This document shows, piece after piece, positions 1 through 11,454 of a DNA stretch of 64,000 nucleotides (positions within the stretch are counted from its first letter, which is position 1; each line of letters starts with the position of its first letter). Made by a program: the position numbers and the translations under genes. Location of the stretch: positions 110,018-174,017 of the forward strand of contig NZ_JAIQCL010000009.1 of NCBI RefSeq assembly GCF_020023385.1, written 5' to 3'. Source of the DNA: Planococcus circulans. GTDB lineage: Bacteria > Bacillota > Bacilli > Bacillales_A > Planococcaceae. Under the pieces are notes generated by a model, which saw nothing but the letters and a program-made list of their open reading frames with translations, was not told the DNA's origin and did not search any database.

Positions 1-30
1 CGCTTAACGGCTGCTTGCGCTTTTCTATTA
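1..30. repeat. right end of an interspersed structured repeat (partial)
   Basis: The first bases of the window match the right end of the repeat at 58033-58130: the 22 bases from position 9 onward (GGCTGC..CGCTTTTCTA..A) are identical at 19 positions to the end of that copy. The rest of this copy would lie left of the window. The match is short, so the call is tentative. Confidence 0.4.
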
Positions 31-45
31 GAAAGAAGGTATACA

Positions 46-276
46 ATGTTAACTTTATACACACGTTCGAACTGTCCATTATGCGATGAAGCCAAACTGA
101 TGATCCAGCTCGTTAACGAAGACTTTCCATTGCCTTATCAGGAAGTCGATATCGAAAGTGACGAAGCATTGCATGAAAAATACATGCTAATGATTCCCGT
201 ACTGGAAAAAGACAATGAAATATTGCTATATGGAAATATCGGTTACCTAGAATTACTGGAAGCGTTAGAAATTTAA
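46..276 (+). CDS. glutaredoxin-like thiol-disulfide protein
   Basis: A 76-residue single-domain thioredoxin-fold protein of the glutaredoxin-like DUF836 type. The redox motif CPLC lies at residues 10-13 directly after the first beta strand, and a cis-proline candidate (IPVLE, Pro51) follows at the usual place. It probably carries out thiol-disulfide exchange in the cytosol; its partner cannot be read from sequence. An AGAAGG ribosome site precedes the ATG. It lies just upstream of cggR in the same direction, but a hairpin overlapping its stop codon and a separate promoter make cggR independent. Confidence 0.8.
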   Translation: MLTLYTRSNCPLCDEAKLMIQLVNEDFPLPYQEVDIESDEALHEKYMLMIPVLEKDNEILLYGNIGYLELLEALEI

Positions 277-287
277 CGCTTCTTTTT
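259..287 (+). terminator. terminator overlapping the stop of the glutaredoxin-like gene
   Basis: A 9-bp perfect stem (259-267 with 274-282) whose right arm contains the TAA stop is followed by five T residues. Confidence 0.75.
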
Positions 288-289
288 AT

Positions 290-318
290 TTGCAATTAAA
301 AGAATCATTAGGTAGAAT
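290..318 (+). promoter_or_regulatory. sigma-A promoter of the glycolytic operon
   Basis: TTGCAA at 290-295, a 17-base spacer, and TAGAAT at 313-318. It stands immediately before the CggR operator-like repeats, which would overlap the transcription start. Confidence 0.65.
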
Positions 319-326
319 GATTTTAG

Positions 327-362
327 TGGGACACAAAATATTCTATTGGGACAAAAAACGTC
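327..362 (+). promoter_or_regulatory. CggR operator
   Basis: Two direct half-sites, TGGGAC-N6-TATT at 327-342 and TGGGAC-N6-CGTC at 347-362, are separated by 4 bases. This is the spacing of the known B. subtilis CggR operator (CGGGAC-N6-TGTC-N4 repeated). The GGGAC cores are intact while the second element of each half is degenerate. Its place between promoter and cggR implies autorepression relieved by fructose-1,6-bisphosphate. Confidence 0.65.
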
Positions 363-383
363 CAGCTAGAACGGAGTGAAAAC

Positions 384-1427
384 ATGGATGCATTATCTGA
401 CGCTCAGCAAAAACTGATGCCGGAAATGTCCGAACTCCTGAAAAAGCGTTACCAGATTTTACAGACAATCAATTTGGAACAACCGATCGGCAGACGAACT
501 TTAAGTGAAGTTGCCGGTGCAACAGAACGGGAAATCAGAAAAGAAACCGATCTCCTGCGCAATCAGCAGTTGATTGAGATGAAGACAGCAGGCATGACAG
601 TTACTTCTCAGGGTCTGGAAGTGCTGGAAAAGTTAAAGGTTTTCGTTCGCGAAATGTCTGGATTGACAGACATGGAAAAACAGCTGCAAACAATTTTGAA
701 GATCTCGAAAGTGGTCATTTTGCCGCAGGACAGCGATGAGATTCCAGCAGTGAAAACCCATATCGGCAAAGAAGCTGCCCGTCTTTTGGAAGCATTATTC
801 ATCCGCCATAAGAAAATAGCTGTTACTGGCGGCAGCACAATGGCTGCCATTTCCAAAGAATTATCCATCAGCAAACCTGATCGGGCACTTCAATTTATCG
901 CAGCCCGCGGTGGATTGGGAGAAGATGTACTTCATCAGGCCAATACGATCGCAGCGGCATTTGCCGAAAAAACAGGTGGTTCGTTCAAAACGCTTTACTT
1001 GCCTGATCACTTAAGTGCCGAAGCATTTGCAATGATGATGAAAGAGCCCGTGATCAAGGAAATGATGGACTTGTATGATCAGACTGATGTAGTGGTCCAT
1101 GGCATAGGCAATGCGGAAGAGATGGCGGTCCGCCGCCACTCTTCTTTAGAAGAAGTAGAGAAGATACGTTCGGGCGGAGCGGTTAGTGAGGCTTTCGGCT
1201 ATTATTTCGATAAAGACGGAAAAATTGTTTATCGCATCCGCACAGCGGGCATTCAATTGGAGCAGGTACAAAAAGCTTCGACTATTTTAGCGGTTGCCGG
1301 TGGAGGTTCCAAAGCAAGAGCGATTTTATCTTATTTCAAGAATGCGCCAAAACCGACAGTGCTGGTCACAGACGAAGGCGCCGCACGAAAAATACTTGGA
1401 TTGACTAAAAAATTGGAGGAATTATAA
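384..1427 (+). CDS. cggR: central glycolytic genes regulator CggR
   Basis: A 347-residue SorC/DeoR-type repressor of the lower glycolysis genes. The N-terminal 80 residues hold a winged helix-turn-helix (GRRTLSEVAGATEREIRKET). The rest is the sugar-phosphate-binding domain, with the phosphate-loop motif TGGST near residue 155 and a VAGGGSKARAI segment near the C-terminus. In B. subtilis fructose-1,6-bisphosphate releases the protein from DNA. The stop codon directly abuts the ATG of gapA, so the two genes are cotranscribed. A CggR-type operator lies at 327-362. Family and context agree well. Confidence 0.96.
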   Translation: MDALSDAQQKLMPEMSELLKKRYQILQTINLEQPIGRRTLSEVAGATEREIRKETDLLRNQQLIEMKTAGMTVTSQGLEVLEKLKVFVREMSGLTDMEKQLQTILKISKVVILPQDSDEIPAVKTHIGKEAARLLEALFIRHKKIAVTGGSTMAAISKELSISKPDRALQFIAARGGLGEDVLHQANTIAAAFAEKTGGSFKTLYLPDHLSAEAFAMMMKEPVIKEMMDLYDQTDVVVHGIGNAEEMAVRRHSSLEEVEKIRSGGAVSEAFGYYFDKDGKIVYRIRTAGIQLEQVQKASTILAVAGGGSKARAILSYFKNAPKPTVLVTDEGAARKILGLTKKLEEL

Positions 1428-2435
1428 ATGACTTTAAAATTAGCAATTAACGGATTTGGACGTATTGGACGCATCGTATTTCGTGGAGCAATGGCAAACG
1501 AAGAAGTGGAAGTTGTTGCAGTAAATGACTTGACTGACGCTAAAATGTTGGCTCACCTTCTAAAATACGATTCTATTCACGGAACATTGGATGCAGAAGT
1601 TTCAGCAGAAGGCGACAACATTGTTGTCAACGGCAAAACAATCCGTGTATTCTCTGAAAAAGATCCATCAAACCTTCCTTGGGGAGAGCTTGGCGTAGAC
1701 ATCGTTGTCGAATCGACTGGATTCTTCACAGACACAGCTTCTGCTTCGAAACATATCGAAGCTGGCGCGAAGAAAGTCATCGTTTCAGCACCGGGTAAAA
1801 ACGGCATGAAGACACTTGTTATGGGAGTTAACCATGAAACATACAACCCTGAAGAGCATGATGTGGTTTCAAACGCTTCTTGTACAACAAACGGCCTTGC
1901 CGGCATTTCTAAAGTATTGAATGACCGTTTCGGCATCAAGCATGCAATGATGACAACGATCCACTCTTACACAAATGACCAAATCCTTTTGGATTCTCCA
2001 CACAAAGATTACCGTCGTGCACGTGCAGCTGCAGAATCAATGATTCCGACAACAACTGGAGCAGCAGTAGCTGTATCACAAGTGTTGCCTGAATTGAAAG
2101 GCAAAATTGATGGAATGGCTATCCGTGTACCAACATCAAACGTTTCATTGATTGACCTGGTAGTGGATCTTGAGCAAAAAGTAACTGCTGAAGACGTCAA
2201 TAATGCTTTGAAAGAAGCGACTGAAAACGAATTGAAAGGTTACCTTGAATACAGCGACCTTCCATTAGTTTCAAAAGACTACAACGGCAATACTGCTTCT
2301 TCAACAGTTGATGGTTTATCAACAATGGCACTTGGCGATAACATGGTCAAAGTCCTAGCTTGGTACGACAATGAATCTGGTTATTCAGGACGTTGTATCG
2401 ACCTTGCATTGCATATGTATAAAACGGGTTTGTAA
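1428..2435 (+). CDS. gapA: glyceraldehyde-3-phosphate dehydrogenase, NAD-dependent
   Basis: A 335-residue cytosolic enzyme converting glyceraldehyde 3-phosphate, NAD+ and phosphate to 1,3-bisphosphoglycerate. The Rossmann motif NGFGRIGR starts at residue 8 and the catalytic Cys152 lies in SNASCTTN. The early NDLTD segment is typical of glycolytic, NAD-preferring GapA rather than anabolic GapB. GGAGG of the ribosome site lies inside the end of cggR, with no gap between the genes. A hairpin after the gene separates it partly from pgk, which allows a higher gapA transcript level, as known in Bacillus. Confidence 0.98.
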   Translation: MTLKLAINGFGRIGRIVFRGAMANEEVEVVAVNDLTDAKMLAHLLKYDSIHGTLDAEVSAEGDNIVVNGKTIRVFSEKDPSNLPWGELGVDIVVESTGFFTDTASASKHIEAGAKKVIVSAPGKNGMKTLVMGVNHETYNPEEHDVVSNASCTTNGLAGISKVLNDRFGIKHAMMTTIHSYTNDQILLDSPHKDYRRARAAAESMIPTTTGAAVAVSQVLPELKGKIDGMAIRVPTSNVSLIDLVVDLEQKVTAEDVNNALKEATENELKGYLEYSDLPLVSKDYNGNTASSTVDGLSTMALGDNMVKVLAWYDNESGYSGRCIDLALHMYKTGL

Positions 2436-2489
2436 TCCCAAAATCATAGCTTAATTACCAATGAACCTCTATAATAAAAGAGGGTAAAA

Positions 2490-2522
2490 GGGGCGGGGAC
2501 ATACCCCGCTCCTTATTTTTTT
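2490..2522 (+). terminator. terminator/attenuator between gapA and pgk
   Basis: A G+C-rich stem (2490-2498 with 2504-2512, one G-U pair) is followed by TT-A and a run of seven Ts. No promoter for pgk is obvious after it, so it probably allows partial read-through. Confidence 0.65.
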
Positions 2523-2545
2523 GAATACAAATAGGAGGTATTTTC

Positions 2546-3730
2546 ATGCAGCAGAAAATGACCATGAAAGATTTGGATTTGAAAGGAAAACGTGTATTTT
2601 GCCGTGTCGATTTCAATGTACCGATGGAAGAAGGCAAAGTGACGGATGATACAAGAATCCGCGCAGCTGTGCCAACCATTGAATACTTGATCGAACAAGG
2701 AGCAAAAGTTATTTTGGCGAGCCATTTGGGCAGACCTAAGGGCGAGGTCAACGAAGACATGAGACTGGCTGCCACAGGTGTCCGTTTGGGTGAATTGTTA
2801 CATAAAGAAGTGAAAAGCCTAGACGAATCGATCGGGGAAAAAGTCGAGCAGGAGATTTCAGCAATGCAGGAAGGCGACATCATCCTGCTTGAAAATGTCC
2901 GCTTCCATCCGGGAGAAGAAAAGAACGATGAAGAGCTCGCAAAAGCATTTGCTGCGCTGGCGGATGTCTTCGTCAACGATGCTTTCGGTGCAGCTCACCG
3001 GGCACACGCATCAACAGCCGGCATTGCAAGCCATTTGCCAGCCGTGTCAGGTTTGCTGCTGGAAAAAGAACTTGATGTTTTAGGCAAGGCCTTATCCGAA
3101 CCAGAACGTCCATTTACAGCAATCATCGGCGGGGCTAAAGTGAAAGATAAGATTGGCGTCATTGATCATCTATTGGATAAAGTTGACAATTTGTTGATTG
3201 GCGGAGGGCTTTCGTATACCTTTATCAAAGCGCAAGGCTATGAAATCGGAAACTCCCTTGTAGAAGAAGATAAATTAGAGCTCGCGAACTCGTTCATCGA
3301 AAAAGCAAAACAAAAAGGCGTTAAATTCTATTTGCCGATTGATGCAACTGTAGCCAGCGAATTTTCAAAAGATGCTGATACGAAAAGTGTGAAAATCGAA
3401 GAAATTCCGGCGGACTGGATGGGCTTGGATATTGGGCCAGAAACCGCAGCGTTGTACGCGGATGTCATCAAGGATTCGAAGTTGATCATCTGGAACGGAC
3501 CGATGGGCGTATTTGAAATGCCGGCATTCGAAAACGGCACGAAATCAGTGGCGCAGGCGATGGCAGAAACCTCAGGCTATACCGTAATCGGCGGCGGGGA
3601 TTCCGCTGCAGCTGTTGAGAAATTCCATGTAGCTGAAAAGATGGACCATATATCCACTGGCGGCGGTGCATCACTGGAGTTTATGGAAGGCAAGGACTTG
3701 CCGGGTGTCAGTGCATTAACCGACAAGTAA
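2546..3730 (+). CDS. pgk: phosphoglycerate kinase
   Basis: A 394-residue enzyme that transfers the acyl phosphate of 1,3-bisphosphoglycerate to ADP. The substrate motif RVDFNVP lies at residues 20-26, HLGRPKG near 60, and the nucleotide-binding glycine-rich GGGDSAAA motif near the C-terminus; the length is normal. An AGGAGGT ribosome site precedes the ATG. It is the third gene of the glycolytic operon, after the inter-cistronic hairpin at 2490. Confidence 0.98.
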   Translation: MQQKMTMKDLDLKGKRVFCRVDFNVPMEEGKVTDDTRIRAAVPTIEYLIEQGAKVILASHLGRPKGEVNEDMRLAATGVRLGELLHKEVKSLDESIGEKVEQEISAMQEGDIILLENVRFHPGEEKNDEELAKAFAALADVFVNDAFGAAHRAHASTAGIASHLPAVSGLLLEKELDVLGKALSEPERPFTAIIGGAKVKDKIGVIDHLLDKVDNLLIGGGLSYTFIKAQGYEIGNSLVEEDKLELANSFIEKAKQKGVKFYLPIDATVASEFSKDADTKSVKIEEIPADWMGLDIGPETAALYADVIKDSKLIIWNGPMGVFEMPAFENGTKSVAQAMAETSGYTVIGGGDSAAAVEKFHVAEKMDHISTGGGASLEFMEGKDLPGVSALTDK

Positions 3731-3758
3731 AACGAGTGATTTGAAAGGGAGTGCTTTT

Positions 3759-4520
3759 GTGAGAAAACCAATTATTGCAGGAAACTGGAAAATGTACAAA
3801 ACAGCAACAGAGGCAAAACAATTTGTCGAAGAAGTAAACGGCTTGGTGCCGGATGCTGAAAAACTGGATGCTGTCATTTGCGCACCGGCGCTATTTTTGG
3901 CGCAGCTGGTCGTATCTGCAGAAGGAAGCCCGCTTCAAATCGGCGCACAAACCATGTCCGCAGAAGACGAAGGTGCATTTACAGGCGAAATCAGCCCTGT
4001 TCAATTGACGGATATCGGTGTGAAGTATGTCATTATCGGACATTCGGAACGCCGCCAGTATTTCAACGAAACTGACGAATCGGCAAACCAAAAAGTAAAA
4101 GCTGCTTTCAACCATGGTTTAGTGCCAATTCTTTGCGTCGGAGAAACTTTGGAGCATCGTGAAAATGGTGAAACCGGTGCTGTTGTAGAAGCGCAAGTGG
4201 AAAAAGGGATTTCCGGTTTGACTGAAGAGCAAATCACGCAATTGGTCATTGCCTACGAGCCTATCTGGGCAATCGGAACAGGAAAAACCGCTACTGCTGA
4301 AGACGCCAATGAAGTTTGTGGAATTGTCCGCAAAAAAGTGGCTGCGTTGTATAACGAACAGGCTGCTGAGCAGCTTCGCGTTCAATACGGCGGCAGCGTA
4401 AAACCGGCTAACATCGATGAATTAATGGGAATGGAACATATTGACGGAGCGTTGGTTGGCGGCGCAAGCTTGGAAGCCGACTCTTTTGTCAAATTGTTGG
4501 AGGCTGGTTCACATGCGTAA
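3759..4520 (+). CDS. tpiA: triosephosphate isomerase
   Basis: A 253-residue TIM barrel that interconverts dihydroxyacetone phosphate and glyceraldehyde 3-phosphate. It begins with the family N-terminus [13 protein letters not shown] (catalytic Lys11). The catalytic histidine is in IIGHSERR and the catalytic glutamate in [12 protein letters not shown], with the phosphate loop YGGSV near the end. I chose the GTG at 3759, after AAAGGGAG, rather than a TTG six codons upstream, because it matches the family start. Its last bases overlap gpmI by 8 bp, indicating translational coupling. Confidence 0.97.
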   Translation: MRKPIIAGNWKMYKTATEAKQFVEEVNGLVPDAEKLDAVICAPALFLAQLVVSAEGSPLQIGAQTMSAEDEGAFTGEISPVQLTDIGVKYVIIGHSERRQYFNETDESANQKVKAAFNHGLVPILCVGETLEHRENGETGAVVEAQVEKGISGLTEEQITQLVIAYEPIWAIGTGKTATAEDANEVCGIVRKKVAALYNEQAAEQLRVQYGGSVKPANIDELMGMEHIDGALVGGASLEADSFVKLLEAGSHA

Positions 4521-6045
4521 AACCGAACATCCAGCGGCGCTCATCATCTTAGATGGATTTGGATGCCGCGAAGAGACTTTCGGTAATGCTGTAGCACAAG
4601 CCAACAAACCGAATTTCGATCGCCTATGGAAAACGTATCCGCATGAGTTGCTGACGGCTTCGGGCGAAGCTGTCGGATTGCCGGATGGCCAAATGGGCAA
4701 TTCTGAAGTCGGCCATCTGAATATTGGTGCAGGCCGAATTGTTTACCAAAATTTGACCCGTATCAATAAGTCGATCCGCGATGGCGATTTTTATGAGAAT
4801 GCCGCTTTTCTTGAAGCGGTCGGCAACGCCAAAAACCGCGGTAAAGCCCTTCACATTTTAGGGTTATTGTCTGATGGTGGCGTACACAGCCATTATGAGC
4901 ATCTTTTCGCTTTGTTGAGACTTGCCAAGCAAGAGGGATTATCAGAAGTCTATGTCCACGGTTTCCTCGACGGCCGCGATGTAGGGCCGAGAACGGCTCT
5001 TAAATATGTAGAGCAAGCTGAACGCGAAATGGAAAAAATCGGTGTCGGTAAATTTGCATCGATCAGCGGACGCTATTATGCAATGGACCGCGACCAGCGC
5101 TGGGAACGTGCTGATCTGGCATACCGTGTGTTGGTTGATGGAATCGGAAAAACGGCTCCTTCGGCAAATGCCGGCATTACGTATTCATACGACTTGGACG
5201 TTTCAGACGAATTTGTCGTGCCATTTGCCATCGTTGAAGACGGCAAGCCAGTGGCTACCATCGATTCGGGCGATTCGCTGATTTTCTTTAACTTCCGCCC
5301 AGACCGTTCCATTCAATTGACATCCGCATTTATCCGGGAAGATTTCACGGGATTCCCGTTAAGCGCTAAACATCCGAAAGATTTAAGCTATATCACATTT
5401 ACTTCCTATAGTGATGATTTGCCGACCCGTGTGGCGTTCGAAACACTGAATCTGGAAAATACCATCGGTGAAGTGGTATCGGCTAATGGATTGACTCAGC
5501 TTCGGATTGCCGAAACTGAAAAATATCCGCATGTCACTTTCTTTATGAGTGGAGGACGCGAAGACGTCTTTCCTGGTGAAGACCGTATACTCGTAGCATC
5601 GCCGAAAGTTGCTACATACGATCTGCAGCCTGAAATGAGTGCTTATGAAGTGACAGACCGTTTAGTGGAGCAGATAGAAGCTGGCGCACACGATGCCATC
5701 ATCCTGAATTTCGCTAATCCGGACATGGTCGGCCACAGCGGCTTGCTGGAACCGACCATCCGTGCCATTGAAGTCGTAGATGAGTGCTTGGGCCGCATAG
5801 TTGATGCATTGCATGCACAAGGTGGTTCGGCGTTGATCACTGCTGACCATGGCAATGCCGATGAAGTCCGCACGGTTGAAGGTTTGCCGATGACGGCGCA
5901 TACTACAAACCAGGTGCCGGTGATTTTGACGAAATCAGGTCACGTACTTCGAAAAGGCGGCATTCTTGCCGATCTGGCACCAACAATTTTAAAAATGCTG
6001 GATATTGAACAACCGATTGAAATGACAGGAAAACCATTATATTAA
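4513..6045 (+). CDS. gpmI: 2,3-bisphosphoglycerate-independent phosphoglycerate mutase
   Basis: A 511-residue manganese-dependent enzyme of the alkaline phosphatase superfamily, interconverting 3- and 2-phosphoglycerate. The metal ligand aspartate is in IILDGFG (Asp14), the phosphorylated Ser64 in [10 protein letters not shown], and the second metal cluster in [10 protein letters not shown] near the C-terminus. The ATG at 4513 overlaps the end of tpiA by 8 bp and has a GGAGG site inside tpiA; longer in-frame extension into tpiA is not credible. The Mn dependence of this family makes the enzyme pH sensitive in Bacillus spores (established for the family). Confidence 0.97.
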   Translation: MRKTEHPAALIILDGFGCREETFGNAVAQANKPNFDRLWKTYPHELLTASGEAVGLPDGQMGNSEVGHLNIGAGRIVYQNLTRINKSIRDGDFYENAAFLEAVGNAKNRGKALHILGLLSDGGVHSHYEHLFALLRLAKQEGLSEVYVHGFLDGRDVGPRTALKYVEQAEREMEKIGVGKFASISGRYYAMDRDQRWERADLAYRVLVDGIGKTAPSANAGITYSYDLDVSDEFVVPFAIVEDGKPVATIDSGDSLIFFNFRPDRSIQLTSAFIREDFTGFPLSAKHPKDLSYITFTSYSDDLPTRVAFETLNLENTIGEVVSANGLTQLRIAETEKYPHVTFFMSGGREDVFPGEDRILVASPKVATYDLQPEMSAYEVTDRLVEQIEAGAHDAIILNFANPDMVGHSGLLEPTIRAIEVVDECLGRIVDALHAQGGSALITADHGNADEVRTVEGLPMTAHTTNQVPVILTKSGHVLRKGGILADLAPTILKMLDIEQPIEMTGKPLY

Positions 6046-6061
6046 AAGGGAGCTGTTTTAA

Positions 6062-7357
<1,296 letters not shown>

Positions 7358-7384
7358 AAAATAGAGGCATTTGCCTCTATTTTC
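7358..7384 (+). terminator. terminator of the glycolytic operon
   Basis: An ATAGAGGC/GCCTCTAT stem with a four-base loop, flanked by an A-run and a T-run, directly after eno. Confidence 0.85.
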
Positions 7385-7392
7385 TATTGCTA

Positions 7393-7421
7393 TTGTCACA
7401 GGTCACAATTTTTGGTAAACT
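7393..7421 (+). promoter_or_regulatory. sigma-A promoter of secG
   Basis: TTGTCA at 7393-7398, 17-base spacer, TAAACT at 7416-7421, between the eno terminator and secG. Confidence 0.55.
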
Positions 7422-7460
7422 TAGATTTGTTGTGAACGTTCTTTTCAGGAGGTGGAATTT

Positions 7461-7688
7461 ATGCATACGTTGTTAATGACATTACTCGTCATCGTATCGC
7501 TCGCATTAATCGTTGTCGTTTTATTGCAATCTGGAAAAAGTGCAGGTCTTTCAGGAGCCATCTCCGGTGGAGCAGAGCAACTTTTCGGCAAGCAAAAAGC
7601 TCGTGGTTTGGACTTGGTCCTTCACCGGGTTACGATCGTACTTGCTGCCTTATTCTTTATTCTGGCTGTTGCCGTAACGAAAGTTTAA
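7461..7688 (+). CDS. secG: preprotein translocase subunit SecG
   Basis: A 75-residue inner-membrane protein of the SecYEG translocon. It has two hydrophobic helices (about residues 3-23 and 53-72) separated by the conserved loop [20 protein letters not shown]. The ATG at 7461 follows AGGAGGTG closely; the in-frame GTG at 7452 is part of that ribosome site and is rejected. It is followed by a terminator and then the esterase and rnr, the same order (secG-est-rnr-smpB) found in Bacillus. Confidence 0.95.
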   Translation: MHTLLMTLLVIVSLALIVVVLLQSGKSAGLSGAISGGAEQLFGKQKARGLDLVLHRVTIVLAALFFILAVAVTKV

Positions 7689-7704
7689 TGTAGATGATTA
7701 AATC

Positions 7705-7737
7705 GCCTGACCATACATGGTTGGGCGTTTTCTTTTA
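7705..7737 (+). terminator. terminator after secG
   Basis: A 10-bp stem (7705-7714 with 7719-7728, two G-U pairs) followed by a T-rich tail. Confidence 0.6.
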
Positions 7738-7756
7738 GTATTGGAATGGAGGGATC

Positions 7757-8506
7757 ATGATGCGGATTTCGCAGCCAAAACCATTTTTCTTTAAATCAGG
7801 TCCACGTGCCGTACTTCTTTTGCACGGCTTTACAGGGAACTCGGCGGATGTACGCATGCTCGGCCGGTTTTTGGAAACGAAAGGGTATACAAGCATTGCT
7901 CCGCATTACGCGGGCCATGGCGTCGCGCCTGAAGAATTGATCGGCACCGGTCCAGAGGATTGGTGGAAAGACGTAGAACAGGCATATGAGACATTGCTTG
8001 AAGAAGGCTATACCGAGATTGCAGTAGCGGGACTGTCACTGGGCGGCGTATTCAGCCTGAAATTAGGGTATACAAAGCCTATCAAGGGAATTGTCACCAT
8101 GTGTGCGCCGATGTATATGAAAACCACCGACCTCATGTATGAAGGTGTGCTGAAATATGCACGTGAATACAAGAATTATGAAGGAAAAAACGATGACCTT
8201 ATCGAAGAAGAAATGAAGGCTTTCCAGGAGCGGCCGATGGAATCGCTGGCCGATCTGCGTGCCTTGATTGCAGATGTCAAAGAGCAGGTGGACCATGTCT
8301 ATGCTCCTTTGTTCGTCGTCCAGGGCAGACTGGATAATGTCATCAATACGGATTCGGCAAATGTTATCTATGAAAACGCCGAATCGACCCAAAAACAGAT
8401 TAAGTGGTATGAAAACTCAGGCCATGTCATTACGCTTGATAAAGAGAAAAAGCAATTGCACGAAGACATTTTCGCATTTCTCGAATCGCTTGATTGGAGT
8501 GTGTGA
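7757..8506 (+). CDS. est: carboxylesterase, Est30-like alpha/beta hydrolase
   Basis: A 249-residue alpha/beta hydrolase resembling the Geobacillus Est30 carboxylesterase, which hydrolyses short-chain esters. The oxyanion loop HGFTG is at residues 23-27 and the nucleophile elbow GLSLGG holds Ser94. Asp192 (GRLDNV) and His222 (NSGHV) complete the triad. No signal peptide is seen, so it is cytosolic. GGAGGG lies 4 bases before the first ATG and 7 before the second (7760); the second may be the true start. It probably shares a transcript with rnr 24 bp downstream. The physiological substrate is unknown. Confidence 0.9.
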   Translation: MMRISQPKPFFFKSGPRAVLLLHGFTGNSADVRMLGRFLETKGYTSIAPHYAGHGVAPEELIGTGPEDWWKDVEQAYETLLEEGYTEIAVAGLSLGGVFSLKLGYTKPIKGIVTMCAPMYMKTTDLMYEGVLKYAREYKNYEGKNDDLIEEEMKAFQERPMESLADLRALIADVKEQVDHVYAPLFVVQGRLDNVINTDSANVIYENAESTQKQIKWYENSGHVITLDKEKKQLHEDIFAFLESLDWSV

Positions 8507-8530
8507 ACCGTCATAAAGGAGGAGTTAGAT

Positions 8531-10855
8531 TTGGGAAACACCGATCGTTCATTGGAACAGCGCTTATTGGTTTTCATGCGTGAAGAAGCTTATAAGCCGC
8601 TGACTGTACAGGAAATAGAAGAACAATTCGGTTTTGAAGATGCCGATGAATTCAAGGAACTGGTGAAAACTTTAGTGCGCCTGGAAGAAACGGGGACACT
8701 GGTCCGCTCCAGATCCAACCGCTACGGTGTACCGGAGCGCATGAATCTGATGCGCGGAAAATTTATTGGACATCCTAAAGGATTCGGTTTCGTGGCACCT
8801 GAAGAAGCCGGTTTGGATGATGTCTTTATTCCGCCGACTGAAACGAACGGTGCAGTAAACGGCGATAAAGTACTGATCCGTGTTTCTGAAGGATCTTCAG
8901 GAGACCGCCGTGAAGGCGCCATTATCCGGATTATTGAACGCGGTACGACAAAAGCCGTCGGAACTTTCCAGGAAAACAAAGGCTTCGGTTTTGTCGTCAC
9001 AGACGATAAGAAAATGAATATGGACATCTTTATCGCCAAGGATGATACATTAGGCGCGGTAGACGGCCATAAAGTGGTTGTGGAAATTACCGGATGGCCA
9101 GAAGGCAGAAAGTCTGCAACAGGGATGGTCACACAGATTCTTGGCCATAAGAATGACCCGGGTGTTGATATACTTTCCATTATCCATAAATACGGAATCG
9201 AAACGGAATTCCCGCCGGATGTTTTGGAACAGGCAAATAATGTGCCGGATGAAATCGACCCGGCTGATTTAACGGATCGCCGCGATTTGCGAAGCGAACA
9301 GATCGTAACGATTGATGGAGCTGATGCTAAAGATTTGGATGATGCCGTCCAGGTCGTGAAGTATGAAGATGGCACCTATAAATTAGGCGTACATATCGCT
9401 GATGTCAGCCATTATGTAACGGAAGGCTCTGCGATTGACCGCGAAGCCTATGACCGCGCGACAAGCATCTACTTGACCGACCGCGTCATTCCGATGATTC
9501 CACATCGCTTGTCAAATGGCATTTGTTCATTGAATCCACAGGTGGACCGCCTGACTTTGTCCTGCGAAATGATTTTCAATGACCAGGGTGAAGTAGTTTC
9601 CCATGATATATTCCAGAGCGTCATCAATACGTCAGCACGCATGACCTATACAGACGTTTATGAAATTTTAGAGCAGGACAACCAGGAGCTGAAAGAACAA
9701 TACAGTGAATTGGTCCCGATGTTCGAATTGATGAAAGAGCTGGCTGAAGTTCTGCGCACGAAGCGGATGCGCCGCGGTGCCATCGATTTCGATTTCAAGG
9801 AATCCAAAGTATTGGTGGATGAAAACGGCTATCCAGTGGATGTAGTTGTCCGCGAACGCACAGTAGCTGAGCGTCTGATTGAAGAATTCATGCTGGCTGC
9901 CAATGAAACAGTAGCTGAACATTTCCATCGCATGGAAGTTCCTGCTATTTATCGGATCCACGAAGATCCAAAGCCTGAAAAACTGCAGCGCTTTTTCGAA
10001 TTCGTAACGAATTTCGGGATCGTGGTAAAAGGCTCAGGCACACAGATTCATCCGAAAGCTTTGCAGGAAATTGTTGAATCCATTGCAGGAACTCCGGAAG
10101 AGCCGGTTATTTCCACGATGATGCTTCGTTCGATGCAGCAGGCGAAATACTCGTCTGAAAGCTTGGGACATTTTGGCTTATCGACCGAATTCTATACACA
10201 TTTCACATCACCGATTCGTCGTTATCCCGATTTGGTCGTGCATCGCCTAATCCGCACGTACTTGATTGAGAAGGATTTATCACAAAAAACAATCGCTTAC
10301 TGGGATGCCAACATGGATGATATCGCTACACATACATCTGAACGTGAGCGCCGTGCAGTAGAAGCTGAACGTGATACGGATGCTTTGAAGAAATCACAGT
10401 TCATGGCTGATAAAATCGGCGAACAGTTTACCGGAATCATTTCTTCTGTAACGAATTTCGGTTTGTTTATCGAACTGGAGAATACGATTGAAGGCCTGGT
10501 CCACGTTTCCAATATGACGGATGATTATTACCGTTTTGACGATCGCAGCATGATGATGATCGGCGAGCGCAATAAACGCCAATTCCGAATCGGTGACGAA
10601 ATTGAAATCAAAGTCATCGGCGTAAAACCAGAAGAATCATCGATTGATTTCGAAATTGTCGGTATGGTGCAAAACACACGCCAGTCGAGAAGAGAGCAGC
10701 CGAAAGTGATTCGCGCCACGAAAAAAGATGACGGTGGAAAACCAAGACGCGACGGCAAAAAGCCTGAAGGCGGCGGACCAACCCGCAAACCGAAAAACAA
10801 AAAGAAAAAGTTCTACGAAGACGCAGCCAAAAAAGGACGCAACAAGAAAAAATAA
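8531..10855 (+). CDS. rnr: ribonuclease R
   Basis: A 774-residue 3'-5' exoribonuclease that degrades structured RNA and takes part in mRNA and rRNA quality control, including non-stop messages handled with tmRNA/SmpB. Domains in order: N-terminal helix-turn-helix (about 1-65), two cold-shock domains ([13 protein letters not shown] near 75, [11 protein letters not shown] near 148), the catalytic RNB domain with its aspartate motif DAKDLDDAV near 265, an S1 domain (about 630-710), and a Lys/Arg-rich tail ending in NKKK. It starts at TTG after AAAGGAGG. smpB and ssrA follow, a typical ribosome-rescue cluster. Confidence 0.97.
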   Translation: MGNTDRSLEQRLLVFMREEAYKPLTVQEIEEQFGFEDADEFKELVKTLVRLEETGTLVRSRSNRYGVPERMNLMRGKFIGHPKGFGFVAPEEAGLDDVFIPPTETNGAVNGDKVLIRVSEGSSGDRREGAIIRIIERGTTKAVGTFQENKGFGFVVTDDKKMNMDIFIAKDDTLGAVDGHKVVVEITGWPEGRKSATGMVTQILGHKNDPGVDILSIIHKYGIETEFPPDVLEQANNVPDEIDPADLTDRRDLRSEQIVTIDGADAKDLDDAVQVVKYEDGTYKLGVHIADVSHYVTEGSAIDREAYDRATSIYLTDRVIPMIPHRLSNGICSLNPQVDRLTLSCEMIFNDQGEVVSHDIFQSVINTSARMTYTDVYEILEQDNQELKEQYSELVPMFELMKELAEVLRTKRMRRGAIDFDFKESKVLVDENGYPVDVVVRERTVAERLIEEFMLAANETVAEHFHRMEVPAIYRIHEDPKPEKLQRFFEFVTNFGIVVKGSGTQIHPKALQEIVESIAGTPEEPVISTMMLRSMQQAKYSSESLGHFGLSTEFYTHFTSPIRRYPDLVVHRLIRTYLIEKDLSQKTIAYWDANMDDIATHTSERERRAVEAERDTDALKKSQFMADKIGEQFTGIISSVTNFGLFIELENTIEGLVHVSNMTDDYYRFDDRSMMMIGERNKRQFRIGDEIEIKVIGVKPEESSIDFEIVGMVQNTRQSRREQPKVIRATKKDDGGKPRRDGKKPEGGGPTRKPKNKKKKFYEDAAKKGRNKKK

Positions 10856-10881
10856 AAAAGCGGCTCCAGGGCCGCTTTTTT
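10855..10881 (+). terminator. terminator after rnr
   Basis: An AAAAAGCGGC stem pairing with GCCGCTTTTTT, directly after the rnr stop codon. Confidence 0.8.
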
Positions 10882-10904
10882 GAATCTAGCTGAGGTGAAA
10901 CCAC

Positions 10905-11369
10905 ATGGCCAAAGGAGAAGGCAAAGTAATCGCCCAAAACAAGAAAGCCGGTTTCGATTATTTCATAGAAGAAACGATCGAGGCAGGGATTGTCTTGCAG
11001 GGCACAGAAATCAAATCGGCACGAAACGGCAAAGTCCAGTTGAAGGAATCGTTTGTACGGATCCGAAACGGGGAAGCCTGGATTTCAAATATGCACATCA
11101 GCCCTTATGATCAGGGCAATCAGTTTAATCACGACCCTACACGGTCACGCAAGCTTCTGCTGCATAAAAAGCAGATTACGGATTTAGAGGCCCATTCAAA
11201 AGTGCAGGGTTCTGCCATCATTCCGCTGAAGATGTATTTGAAGGACGGCTTCGCCAAAATTCTGCTCGGTGTCGGTAAAGGGAAGAAGAACTACGACAAA
11301 CGGGAAGATTTGAAGAAAAAAGACGCGAAACGCCAAATCGACCGTGCAATAAAAGAATACAACCGCTAG
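10905..11369 (+). CDS. smpB: SsrA-binding protein SmpB
   Basis: A 154-residue RNA-binding protein that delivers Ala-charged tmRNA to stalled ribosomes. It shows the family core [20 protein letters not shown], the GTEIKSAR segment, and the basic C-terminal tail ([23 protein letters not shown] region, residues about 130-154) that enters the decoding centre. Start ATG follows GAGGTGAAACC. ssrA begins 86 bp downstream with its own promoter. Confidence 0.97.
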   Translation: MAKGEGKVIAQNKKAGFDYFIEETIEAGIVLQGTEIKSARNGKVQLKESFVRIRNGEAWISNMHISPYDQGNQFNHDPTRSRKLLLHKKQITDLEAHSKVQGSAIIPLKMYLKDGFAKILLGVGKGKKNYDKREDLKKKDAKRQIDRAIKEYNR

Positions 11370-11372
11370 AAC

Positions 11373-11401
11373 TTGAAGTCTGACCAATGTTGTCTTATAA
11401 T
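11373..11401 (+). promoter_or_regulatory. sigma-A promoter of ssrA
   Basis: TTGAAG at 11373-11378, a 17-base spacer and a perfect TATAAT at 11396-11401; this predicts a transcript starting about 45 bases before the mature tmRNA 5' end, to be trimmed by RNase P. Confidence 0.65.
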
Positions 11402-11454
11402 AGGGATATAGCACATGAAGCTGTTTATTCATCTTCCGTGTCTCTTTTTAATAA

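Noticed and set aside
4441..4512. 24-codon N-terminal extension of gpmI inside tpiA
   Set aside because: No ribosome site, not found in the family, and the ATG at 4513 has a proper GGAGG site.
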